Assembly (NCBI GenBank): GCA_003116995.1
Contig: BDSL01000144.1
Coordinates: 124,001-188,000 of the forward strand
Length of the DNA stretch: 64,000 nucleotides
Reading direction: 5' to 3'
Source of the DNA: Yamagishiella unicocca
Taxonomy: Eukaryota > Chlorophyta > Chlorophyceae > Chlamydomonadales > Volvocaceae
Shown: in pieces, positions 44,894 to 57,000 of the stretch
Layout of the letters: each line of letters begins with the position of its first letter
How positions within the stretch are numbered: position 1 is the stretch's first letter
The notes under the pieces: generated by a model
Databases searched by the model: none
Told to the model about the DNA's origin: nothing
The model's input: only the letters and a program-made list of their open reading frames with translations
Translations under genes and position numbers: made by a program

Positions 44894-47800
44894 TTAATCA
44901 GAAGAAGCCAGCGACGGCGCCACGCTCCTGGGCACATCCCGCTTCGCCTGCTCCGAGAACCTGTAGCGCAGCACGCAGGATCGCGCCATGTTGAAGTAGA
45001 CGCCGAAGTCGCCAGGCTGGTGCTTCGCGCGGGCAGGCCACAGGCGCCGCCGGCCGGCCGCTAGCAGCAGAGACCTTGTGTTATCACCAGGGTCGCCGGC
45101 GGTGCTCCCCTCGTCCATCGCGTCATTCGATGGAGCCCTGCTGTCGCCGTCCATGTGCGTCGAAGCGCTACCTGTGTAGGCTCCGGTTTCAGTAGTGCCC
45201 ATGGCGTTGCTGTCGCCGCTGCCGGGCCCGCTGCTTCCAAGGCCGCCGCCGCCCGCAGCGCCGTCGTCGCGAACCAGTTTCCAGTCATGCTGCAGGTTGT
45301 AGCCGGGCGCCCCACCATCGTCCGCTAGCTCCCAGCTGCTCTCGCACGCCGCCACCAGGCTGTTCCCCGCCTGGTGCCACACCAGCGACTGGACCGCCGT
45401 GTTGCCGGTGGACAGCTCGTACAGCGGCCTGGCGTGGCCAGCGCGCAGGTCCCACGCCCAGATCGACTCGCCCTCGCCGCCTGCGCGCGTCCGCGGTTGG
45501 TTACATTACGTACATGGCATTCGTTGCAAGTGCCGTACGTTTACTAAGATTGGTAAACCGAAGCGCGCGCGAAAGGAGTTTTACATACCCAGCATGCAGC
45601 CATGGGATCGATGCAATGTATGCCCAATGCATACCTTGCGAGCCGTCGCGTGTGCATGTATTGAAGCGTCTCATGGCAGCATCTCCCATCCAACCAACAA
45701 CGAACAGAATCAAGCGACCAACAGCCCAACCAACCTGCAAAGCACACCATCCCGGCGCCAAGCTGGCCGCCGCTGCCGCTCCCACCGCTGCCGCTGGGCC
45801 CGTCTGCTGAGGCACCTCCACCGCTGCTGGCCGTCGCCAGCACCACGGTGTTGAGCGGATCCGTCGCTCCGGTCGTGAGCGTCACCGCCGCCGCACCGCC
45901 TCGCATGCGCACGTCCCACACCTTGACGTCGCCCGAGCGCGACGACGTCGCAAAGAGGCTCGGCTGCCGCCAGGCGGGCGGCGGAGCCGCAATCTCCGTA
46001 ATCTCGTACAGGTGCCCGAACAGGCGCTGCTTGACTCGCTGCGTCTCCAGGTCGTACGTCACCACGATGTTGCCGCCCAGCGCCGCCACCAGCGTCGGCG
46101 CCACCGACGTCGCCTCGTCCAGCAGCAGGCAGGTTGACTGGATCACATCCCTACGGTCCTCCCCTGCCAGGGCGGCAAGCAGGCTGGACGCGGAGGGGTC
46201 TCCCCGGGACGACGGCACCGGCAGGTGGGCCACGACGTGAGGGAGTACGCCCACAAGACCCTCCCGCCGCTCGGCCAGCGGACCCCGAGTGCTGCGTTTT
46301 ACACCGTCATCCAGTAAGTCCTTCACGGACTCGTTGCTGTCATCCTCCATATCCATGGCATCGTCCTGCTGGACCCCTGGTGCTGCCGCCGGTTTCTGCT
46401 GGGGAGACATGTTGGCTACATCCCACACCAGGATGGCTCCACTGCCTGCAGTCAGGCGCCGAGACGTGCGGGATTTACAGCAGGCGTACGGACTGCGTTT
46501 GAGTGTGCAGTGCCGAGCGTCGCCATGTACAACAAGCAGTACGCTGGCGCTTGGTACGAACGAAGGCACGAGCGAACAAATCATATTGGGCCGTGGCGGC
46601 GCAAGCTAATTCCCTATTTCCTCTCCTCATTTCTCGTGATCCTTACGACATCCGCAAACACTGGAAACATTCCTAAACTCGCTCTTGGCGTGGGACAATT
46701 TATGGGTGACGAGATGATGACCAAGCAAGTATTCCATAGGATCCCACGTCCATGGATAGGAAGATGAAGAAAAACACTTCCTCTGCCCGCCCGCCCTGTT
46801 AGCAATGCAGGGCAACCAAGCAGCCCCGCCCGCCCGCCCGCCCGCCCTTACCCTTGACGCTGACGACCCGCGTTCCAATGACGTGCAGCCCCGCGTGGCG
46901 GCCGCCCAGCCCCCCGACCTCGCTGCACAGGGTGTACTGCAGCGACATGCCGTTGGGCTCGCCGCGGTTGCAGCCGGCGAGAGGGGTGGCGGCAGGGACG
47001 GGCGCGCGGAAGGCCTTGATGCGCCTACACGCATTGAATTACACAGTCGGACTCAAAAATAGGGACCGAAACAATATTTAGAATGGTATTGGCAGCATTA
47101 AAAGCAGGCGGACGTGTGCAAGGCTACGGCGCACTTGCCGAACGCCGCTTACCTCGAGCCAAAACCCCCCACATGTACTTGTATGGGCCAAGCGCCTACC
47201 TAGGTGCATGTCCTGTTCCGCACGTGCCCGACGACGCCGGTGCGCGCGGGTGCATTCTTGCTGGTGCACTATTACGTGGGTGGTGCATTGGTATTTTTGC
47301 TGTATGTGGCAGGTAGCATATACATCAGGCCATCTACGGATGGATTTATCTGTGGATGGAGTACCGCTGATAAGACGGGGATGCGCGCCCGCGGTGCGGA
47401 TGGGCAGGCGGATGCGCAACAGGCAGGTAGGAGGTACAGAAAGGTGGATTAACAATGCAAATGTACGTGGTATTTTGGATGCCCCAACTATCTGTATCTC
47501 CTAATGGCCGAATAGCGACACTAAACGCGTTGATAGGTACGCAGTAGGACAGCCCCAGATAGTCGCACAGCGATACAAAAAACGATTGGTATGTGTTTGG
47601 CAACCTTTCGATTTACTGAAAATATCTGCCCAGCTCTATCCTTAAACGCTTTGATCGACCATACACCCTTACCTACCTACCTGCCGCTGCAGTACCTACC
47701 TGCCTATCTACACACTTACGTACGTACAGCAGTCTACGTAGCTAGCTGCTCACCTGCCGTCTCCCGCCGCACCCCAAACCAGACCGTTGGTGCTGTCAGA

Positions 47801-50252
47801 GCACAGGCGTGTGACGTGGCTGTTCAGACCATGGCGGTCGTACTGCGGCAAGTTGTCGTACTGCGGTAAGTCTGCTCCGCTGCCGAGAACCAGCGCAGAC
47901 AGCCCCGCATCGCGAAGCTTCCAGCCACGGGCGTAGGCCACCGAGACCAGGTCGCCGTCGCAGTGCAAGCGGCCCGAGGGCACGCCGCGGACTTCCTGGA
48001 CATCGCACATGGCGCTGGAGAGGCAGCAGCTGCTGACGAGTGGAGCAGCGGCGGCCGAGGCATAGGCGGAGGCGGCAGTGACTGCGGCAGCGGCGGCGGA
48101 GGCGGCGGCGGGATAGGCAGGGAGGTCCATATCGCCGGGTTCCGCAACCGCCGCCGCGTCGGCTACTGCTGCTGGTACTGCGGCAGCTGGCGTCGGGAAG
48201 CTGTAGGCGATGCGCCGAGATGGTGTTGGCGTCATTATCGCCATCATCATAGGCACAGCTTTGGCTGTCTTGAAGAAGGCCAGCGGCGTGCTTAGAGGGC
48301 TCGGAGGCGGCCTGCTGGGTCGGCGGGCGGGCGAGGGGTCGGTCGGGCATGCAGGCGGGTGGATAGGTTGGCTGACTGGATGGGCGGGCGGGCGGCGGGC
48401 GGCGGGAAGTCTGGGTCGGTTGGCTAATGTAGGTAATGCTTGGCAGTGTAGGCAGGTAAGGATGCAGACGAAAATACAATAGGAAACGGGAGGTGAACGT
48501 ATTCAATGTAATTTGCTTGTATGTATTGTGGCCTGGTTCCGAGGACTACCAGGGTAACGAATGCCACGCGGGTTACGGGTAAGGATGTCCAGCTTTGGTC
48601 GTATACATGTACATGCCCTTATAACGATTATGGTGTCCTCGTGGCCTGTGCATATGAGACATCACTTACGAATCGACTGAAATGACGGAATCGCATTGCA
48701 ACCCACACCTGATGGTAACACGTAGGAGATAGGGTGCCTGGGATATCTTGCGGCCCATGTTTTGCTACTGCCAAGCGTAGGCTGGCGGCGACAGACGTCG
48801 CGGTGTAAGCGGCAACGCTCTCGCCTCCAGGTTCATATCATCCTTACGCGCCCGTCCTAGAGATGCGAATTCATACCTCAGCAGCAGGCTGGCCATGCTG
48901 GCCACGCAACTTTGTACAAACAAACGTAGGATTTAGCCTGGTGCGTGAGACGGGTGATGAGCGGTTCGATAGCCCGCACGCGCCGTTATGGTGCACGCTT
49001 TACGTAATGAAAGGTAGGAGAAGAGCGGGGTAGTAAAGCTGGTGATGAAAGCTGATGCCACGCACAAGGTCATTGTACTCCTTAGGATCCGGCTTGCCGT
49101 ACACACTCTAGCATGGCAGAGCTAAGTCGGGGTTGGTGAGCTGGTTGGGCATGGCGTGCAGCAAGCATTTTCGCGTGGCACTGCTGGCAACTGACAACAA
49201 GAGGAAACTGCTGGTGTTTGGGAGAAACGTACAGCTAGCAGGACGAATACTACGCTTTGAGTATGCATCGACCCTTGCTTCGCTCAGAGTTTAAGAGATC
49301 CCCTACCTCCCTTGGATAGCGAGCTTCCGGTTTCAAGGCACGCAGGCACAGCTACGTAGCACATTACCGCTCACCGCTTCTGCTGTTCCTCGCCAGAGAT
49401 TGAGGACTTGAAGTCTGCCAGCGACCTGCTGCCCCTACCCGCCCCTCCAAGGAGCGCAAACAGCTGCGCCATCTCCGGCATGGCTGCCCTCATGCGACGG
49501 TTGTACGACTCTGCCGCCAGGTCCTGGCCACACACGGGGCTGCCGTCCAGCGGGAAGTGGACGCAGAACTCCGACTCCACGGAGCCGTCAGAGAAGTCGT
49601 CTTGCAGGTGCACGAGAGCCGCCAGGTAACACCGGAATGGCGCCGACAGCTCGAAGAAGCGGTTCAGGCGGTGCACCAGGTTAAGCTGCCGGCACACCGT
49701 GGATGCAACGGCCGCGCTTCTGTCGTCCAACAGCGACAAAACCGTCTGGAGAACGCCATTGGGGAGTACCAGCAGGCAGCAGCCTACCCCTAGATCGTCC
49801 AGCGTTTCAGGGGAGGCGAAGGTGCGAAACCACTCGCGAGCCACGACGTCGCCGGTCCCGTGCATGATAACTTCCTGAGCCGCAGCCTCCAAGCTTTCTA
49901 ATGGGGACGTACCGATGGCTACGTCGTCCTCCTCCATGCTGCCGTCATCGACGTAGCGCTCGCTACCTCCTGCTGCGCCATCCTCGGTTTCCGACAGTAT
50001 TCTCGTCGCCGCTTGTCGCTCAACCGCTCTGGCAGTCAGCAGGATGTTGCTAACGTGCCGCTTAGCTTCATCGCCAATGTCAATGGCCTGCGCCAAGGTG
50101 TTGTAGACAGACGCGCTTGCGATGGCCGCGACAAACCGCACGTAGGCTCGAGTGCCCAGGGACCTGCCCCTCTCCTCAGTTGCAGTAACGAAGGCCTCAG
50201 CTAGTTCGTCAGCATCACCCACGGCCCAATGTGGCCATGTGCCACCAGACAT
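44894..50252 (-). CDS. F-box/WD40-repeat protein, copy 3 (five exons, 968 codons)
   Basis: Exons are 50252-49375, 48311-47754, 47024-46852, 46445-45735 and 45480-44894 (stop TAA). The total is 2907 nt, in frame, with the same intron phases as the copy at 18396-24708. All donors start GT; intron 2 begins GTGAGC where the paralog has GCGAGC. The architecture matches: an F-box-like segment in exon 1 (VLPNGVLQTVLSLLDD), a longer Ala-rich linker in exon 2 with QYDN motifs, and WD units in exons 4 and 5 (AILVWDVANM, DVKVWDV, SIWAWDL). The acidic linker between the last WD unit and the conserved C-terminus is unrelated to that of the paralog. Introns 3 and 4 are much shorter (406 and 254 bp). A role as an SCF ubiquitin-ligase substrate receptor is inferred from architecture. 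Confidence 0.78.
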
Positions 50253-50950
50253 GGTTTAAAAAGTACCTTTGCCGCAAAGCTTCGGCCCGGCTCGGCAAAG
50301 GCTAAGAAACATCTTTAGGACAAGACAGTAGCCAGTTGCAAGCGTACATTTTTGCGCTTATTACTGTCGCAGTATTACCACCGTACATGAGCGGTACAAT
50401 GTAGAAACCCCCTCCCATTTCTATTCAAAGGTAACCTACAACATGATTTATTCCCTGCAATGTAATGGATTCGAAAAAAATAAGATTTTACATTATCCCC
50501 AAGCCCGGGCGAACGCAGGACAAGAAGTTCCAATAAGAGGGGCCCATGTCCGTCGCCTCACATAACATTTTGTTCATTATACAATAATTAGGTTAAACTG
50601 TGCCCCTTTGTGAATTAGGTTCGAGGTCTACGTTTCACTGGTGATAGGACCTGCAGCGCAAACGTTTCTAGGAACTTCGGGACGGAACTTAAGGGCACGA
50701 GTTAAGCTATTTAATGGATCGATTGAGGAGACTGTCCAATTATCAGCTAGCGCGCTTACGCACAAGAACATGGAGCCTGCCCACGTGTTAATTTCGTTGC
50801 ACGCATGCATCAGTTATACCGTATATGCATTTAAAGACGCCGCACGCGTTTCCAGCATGCCGCTTTTTACCATCCTTTAAGCGATATGATAGCCTGCGAC
50901 CTACTGGCAGCGATAAACCTTCTGTTCAATTTTAGGCAGGATAACATATA
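50253..50950. other. Upstream region of F-box/WD40 copy 3
   Basis: This holds the presumed promoter side of the minus-strand gene. A family B terminus on the minus strand begins near 50500 (AAGCCCGGGCGAACGCAGGA). No promoter motif could be assigned with confidence and no gene is seen. Confidence 0.4.
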
Positions 50951-50954
50951 TGTT

Positions 50955-52110
50955 AAAGTGTCCTCAAGCCCGGACAAGAAGAGAGGCCCATGTCTGTGGC
51001 CTCCCCATGTATGGCAAACCCAGGACAAGCAGCAGGAGGGGAGCAATACCGTCGATACCTCACTGTACGACAAGCCAGCGCTAGCAGCCGGACGCCCCCA
51101 AAAGCAGTAAGCGCAGGCACGCACGCAAGGAACAAACAGGTAACTCCGCCGCACCCAAGAGGGCGGGGTCCCGACAGAAAGAACAACCCAGGCACCCCAA
51201 GCAAGGTCCACGGCCGAAAAGATGGTGGAACCAGCCATTCACGCACGCAGCAGCCGCCCCGCGGACCGAACGGCTCGGGACGAAGGCCCCAGCGGCCCAG
51301 CAGGGCACCACCCACCCGAGACAAAAAAGGGCCCACCCGAAACGCCGGGCAGCAAAGGGAACTTGCTTTACGACGGGCAAGCCCATCACGCCAAGGCCAA
51401 GAGACGGGGAAATCGCATTGCAGACAGCGCACCAGCCAGGCAAACCCACCAACACGGTTGCAGACAGCAGAAACAACGAAGCGGACCAGCCCGCACAGGA
51501 GAAAAACAAGAGCAGCCCCGGCGGGCCCAGGAGGCGCGCGCACAAGCGGCCACGAAGAGCACCAGGCAGGAGCCGCGCCAGGCCCCCTATCAAGGGAAGT
51601 AAGCCAGAATTAGGCCCTCTATCAAGCAAGGGAAGTAAGCCAGAGTTTGCTGGCCGGTTGTTAGTTCAGGTGCGTGGGATGTCCGTCGTCTCACGAGTGG
51701 GTGGTGCTCTGGGCACGTCGGTCCGGGCTGCTGGCTGCTGGTCCCACCGTTTTCCGGCGGTGTGCCTTGGGATGCCTGCTGGGTTGCCTTTAGTTTGTCG
51801 GCCCTGCGATCTTGCTTGGGCGCGCCCGGCGACGGGTTTCCTGTGCTTTCCTGTGCCTTTTGCTTGGCCGTCTGCTGGCTGCTAGCGCTGGCTTGTCATA
51901 TGATGCGGTCTCGGTATGCATGGGTCGGTCCGTCCGCGTGTCCATCCATCTCAGGTTTGCCCGGCGTCTCTGTATGTTTCGCTGCTCTCCTGTGCCCTTA
52001 GGGGCGTCTGCTGCTGGGTTCGTCCCCGGCTCTCACATGGTACGCCCACGGCCAAGGGTCCTTCTTCTTGTCCTGGGTTCGCCGGGGCTGGAGGACACTG
52101 CCGTAACATC
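50955..52110. mobile_element. Two LINE family B copies facing each other
   Basis: A minus-oriented copy (50955-51600) is followed by a plus-oriented one (about 51655-52110, ending GTCCTGGGTTCGCC), forming an inverted pair. A short direct repeat with GGGAAGTAAGCCAGA sits at the junction (51595-51645). Long open frames on both strands have no recognisable domain and reflect the skewed composition. Confidence 0.6.
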
Positions 52111-52413
52111 TTATATTCATGAGGTGATTTCCGCCGTCGCCCTTGCAAGTTGGTCCTTACTTACTTCCTTTGCATTCCCATCTTTGCTGCACTGCTGTAT
52201 GTGTGCTCATCCTTCTATCTCGACAGTGTTGTCCTGGTCATGTGATTTAACTCCCTTCGCCTCTCTGTCCGTCGCTTATGCTGATGGTGCCTGGTGGATG
52301 TATGTATGTACCGGTATGTCCTTCCCTAACTACTCATTCATAGATAAAACCGGCTTTCGTGACATTTTTAGCGAGCTGGCCTCCGGACCATATCCTCGAC
52401 TTCGCTCGCATAT

Positions 52414-52740
52414 GCTCTGTTCCGCTCCAATTTGACGCCACTCATGTGTTTATCGTGTGTGTGCACTGGGGCGGCTGCGCCTGGCAGGGGGCAGTACATT
52501 TCCGGGCCCGAACGAAAGTGTGCTCCAGAGCACGCTTGCCACGGGTTTTGCCTGGTGTGCTCCAGGTGCGCTAGATGTGCGAGGTGGTGCTCTGTTCCGC
52601 TCCAATGCGACACCACTCATGCACTCATCGTGTGTGTGCACTGGGGCGGCTGCGCCTGGCAGGGGGCAGTACATTTCCGGGCCCGAACGAAAGTGTGCTC
52701 CAGAGCACACTTGGCACAGGTTTTGCCTGGTGTGCTGCAT
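52414..52740 (+). repeat. 175-bp direct repeat, two copies
   Basis: Copies start GCTCTGTTCCGCTCCAA at 52414 and 52589. They are nearly identical for about 150 bp, including a GGCTGCGCCTGGCAGGGGGC block and a palindromic AAGTGTGCTC/GAGCAC element. Confidence 0.88.
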
Positions 52741-52850
52741 TGTGAATGTTGTACGCGAACGCTTCGCACCACTGCAAGTGTGCGTGGGACTATACGATTA
52801 TTTATGTGCTTTCGTGCTTAGGGAGGATGTGCTTAGAGAGCAAAAATAAC

Positions 52851-52916
52851 GTGTGCTCTGGAGCACGTTTTACACGAGAACCCGTTGGAAATTCAAAGTG
52901 CTCCAGAGCACACTTT
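52851..52916. repeat. Two further GTGCTC/GAGCAC palindromes
   Basis: Inverted repeats with GTGCTC and GAGCAC arms occur at 52851-52868 and 52895-52916, each followed by a CCCGTTGGAA block. Counting those at 52516-52537 and 52691-52712, the element occurs four times in 400 bp. Confidence 0.8.
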
Positions 52917-52929
52917 CCACGTAAACCCG

Positions 52930-53900
52930 TTGGAAGCCCTTACTGGCGCACTTAACTGCACTACTTAAGGTGGTGGGGCGCACGTCATTCCTAAAAGTAC
53001 CTACACTTGCTTATCATCCGGGGACCTAGCGAGCGCCATTTATTATATATGCGGTTGTTCACCGCCGTTGCTTGCCGCTGCTGCAGCTGGACAGTCATGA
53101 GCATTTGCTCGCTCAAGTTGTGTCCGCTACCGGTATTCGCTTTTGAGTTTCATGTAAACGTTAGGAAAAATTATATTACTGTACGTAGTTATTATGCGTC
53201 GCGCGTACAAACTAGGTGAGTTGAGCAAGCCCTATGGTCTGCTGGGCCTCTGCCGTACAAGTAAGCCCGCTGCTGCTACCAACCAACAACGCGCATTTCC
53301 AGCAGGCAAGGGCGTTGCCTGCTTGCTTGTAGATGTATAATCATCGAAGGCAATATCGCAGCGTTTCGTTCCGTTCGGAGGTATCGATGGATGGTATTGG
53401 TAATAAATTTGGAGAGAAGATGAACCGACACTATGTAGTATGTAGTAGCTAGCTTTAGCTCCGTCTGCAGTTTCGTACCGCTTTATTTTCATATTATTGG
53501 GGCCCGTATCTGACGACACAGCAGTATCGTCTATAGAGTATCGTCCCACTAATAAAGCCTCGCCGCCAGACGTGTCTGATAACTTCTGTAATATTGCCGC
53601 CAGCAGAGAATGTATGTAGGTTGCGGCCTCCTATGTTACGTACTTCTACTTTTGCCACCGAAGCGGGCGGGCAGCAGCAGCAGGCAACTGGGAACGGAGG
53701 CGTGCGTCGGTATTGATTGCCCTGTGGGGCCATAGAACGAACCGAGCGAGGAGACCGACGGGCACATACAAAAAACCGTCTGCAATACAGCAGCCACGCG
53801 CATCAGCCGAGTTAAGATGTGTCGTTATAAGCACTGGATGGGGTTGATTGATGCAAAAGGAGGACCCGCCGAGCGCGCAGTAAGCAACTCGACCGGCTAC
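52930..53900. other. Intergenic, no gene seen
   Basis: No supportable coding frame, RNA gene or repeat family was found in this stretch. Confidence 0.5.
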
Positions 53901-53932
53901 CCGGTAATGACCGTGTTCCCGTGTTCCCAAGA

Positions 53933-53952
53933 ATGACCGGCTAGCCGGTCAT
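53933..53952. repeat. Perfect 20-bp palindrome at satellite edge
   Basis: ATGACCGGCT followed by its exact inverse. It is flanked on both sides by the direct repeat CCGTGTTCCCGTGTTCCC, about 70 bp before the satellite begins. Confidence 0.92.
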
Positions 53953-54020
53953 GGCCGTGTTCCCGTGTTCCCGCATTACAATACAGCCAAATGTCACTCC
54001 AAGCTTATGGCACCCCTTAG

Positions 54021-57000
54021 TATGACTTATAAGGACTATTTGATATGTCTGGGCCACTCGCAACCGTGGGAACACGGCCTAAATGCTGGGAACACGGTTA
54101 TGACACACACCGTGTTCCCACCAATATCACCCGTGTTCCCACCGATTCCCCCGCTCATATCACCCGCATGGACGCCCGGTACCCTCTATATGACTTATAA
54201 GGACTATTTAGTATGTCTGGGCCACTCGCAAGGGCGGGAACACGGCCTAAATGCTGGGAACACGGTTATGACACACACCGTGTTCCCACCAATATCACCC
54301 GTGTTCCCACTGATTCCCCCGCTCATATCACCCGCATGGACGCCCGGTACCCTCTATATGACTTATAAGGACTATTTGATATGTCTGGGCCACTCGCAAG
54401 GGCGGGAACACGGCCTAAATGCTGGGAACACGGTTATGACACACACCGTGTTCCCACCAATATCACCCGTGTTCCCACCGATTCCGCCGCTCATATCACC
54501 CGCATGGACGCCCGGTACCCTCTATATGACTTATAAGGACTATTTAGTATGTCTGGGCCACTCGCAAGGGCGGGAACACGGCCTAAATGCTGGGAACACG
54601 GTTATGACACACACCGTGTTCCCACCAATATCACCCGTGTTCCCACTGATTCCCCGCTCATATCACCCGCATGGACGCCCGGTACCCTCTATATGACTTA
54701 TAAGGACTATTTGATATGTCTGGGCCACTCGCAAGGGCGGGAACACGGCCTAAATGCTGGGAACACGGTTATGACACACACCGTGTTCCCACCAATATCA
54801 CCCGTGTTCCCACCGATTCCCCCGCTCATATCACCCGCATGGACGCCCGGTACCCTCTATATGACTTATAAGGACTATTTAGTATGTCTGGGCCACTCGC
54901 AAGGGCGGGAACACGGCCTAAATGCTGGGAACACGGTTATGACACACACCGTGTTCCCACCAATATCACCCGTGTTCCCACTGATTCCCCCGCTCATATC
55001 ACCCGCATGGACGCCCGGTACCCTCTATATGACTTATAAGGACTATTTGATATGTCTGGGCCACTCGCAAGGGCGGGAACACGGCCTAAATGCTGGGAAC
55101 ACGGTTATGACACACACCGTGTTCCCACCAATATCACCCGTGTTCCCACCGATTCCGCCGCTCATATCACCCGCATGGACGCCCGGTACCCTCTATATGA
55201 CTTATAAGGACTATTTAGTATGTCTGGGCCACTCGCAAGGGCGGGAACACGGCCTAAATGCTGGGAACACGGTTATGACACACACCGTGTTCCCACCAAT
55301 ATCACCCGTGTTCCCACCGATTCCGCCGCTCATATCACCCGCATGGACGCCCGGTACCCTCTATATGACTTATAAGGACTATTTAGTATGTCTGGGCCAC
55401 TCGCAAGGGCGGGAACACGGCCTAAATGCTGGGAACACGGTTATGACACACACCGTGTTCCCACCAATATCACCCGTGTTCCCACTGATTCCCCCGCTCA
55501 TATCACCCGCATGGACGCCCGGTACCCTCTATATGACTTATAAGGACTATTTGATATGTCTGGGCCACTCGCAAGGGCGGGAACACGGCCTAAATGCTGG
55601 GAACACGGTTATGACACACACCGTGTTCCCACCAATATCACCCGTGTTCCCACCGATTCCCCCGCTCATATCACCCGCATGGACGCCCGGTACCCTCTAT
55701 ATGACTTATAAGGACTATTTAGTATGTCTGGGCCACTCGCAAGGGCGGGAACACGGCCTAAATGCTGGGAACACGGTTATGACACACACCGTGTTCCCAC
55801 CAATATCACCCGTGTTCCCACTGATTCCCCCGCTCATATCACCCGCATGGACGCCCGGTACCCTCTATATGACTTATAAGGACTATTTGATATGTCTGGG
55901 CCACTCGCAAGGGCGGGAACACGGCCTAAATGCTGGGAACACGGTTATGACACACACCGTGTTCCCACCAATATCACCCGTGTTCCCACCGATTCCGCCG
56001 CTCATATCACCCGCATGGACGCCCGGTACCCTCTATATGACTTATAAGGACTATTTAGTATGTCTGGGCCACTCGCAAGGGCGGGAACACGGCCTAAATG
56101 CTGGGAACACGGTTATGACACACACCGTGTTCCCACCAATATCACCCGTGTTCCCACTGATTCCCCCGCTCATATCACCCGCATGGACGCCCGGTACCCT
56201 CTATATGACTTATAAGGACTATTTGATATGTCTGGGCCACTCGCAAGGGCGGGAACACGGCCTAAATGCTGGGAACACGGTTATGACACACACCGTGTTC
56301 CCACCAATATCACCCGTGTTCCCACCGATTCCCCCGCTCATATCACCCGCATGGACGCCCGGTACCCTCTATATGACTTATAAGGACTATTTAGTATGTC
56401 TGGGCCACTCGCAAGGGCGGGAACACGGCCTAAATGCTGGGAACACGGTTATGACACACACCGTGTTCCCACCAATATCACCCGTGTTCCCACTGATTCC
56501 CCCGCTCATATCACCCGCATGGACGCCCGGTACCCTCTATATGACTTATAAGGACTATTTGATATGTCTGGGCCACTCGCAAGGGCGGGAACACGGCCTA
56601 AATGCTGGGAACACGGTTATGACACACACCGTGTTCCCACCAATATCACCCGTGTTCCCACCGATTCCGCCGCTCATATCACCCGCATGGACGCCCGGTA
56701 CCCTCTATATGACTTATAAGGACTATTTAGTATGTCTGGGCCACTCGCAAGGGCGGGAACACGGCCTAAATGCTGGGAACACGGTTATGACACACACCGT
56801 GTTCCCACCAATATCACCCGTGTTCCCACTGATTCCCCCGCTCATATCACCCGCATGGACGCCCGGTACCCTCTATATGACTTATAAGGACTATTTGATA
56901 TGTCTGGGCCACTCGCAAGGGCGGGAACACGGCCTAAATGCTGGGAACACGGTTATGACACACACCGTGTTCCCACCAATATCACCCGTGTTCCCACCGA

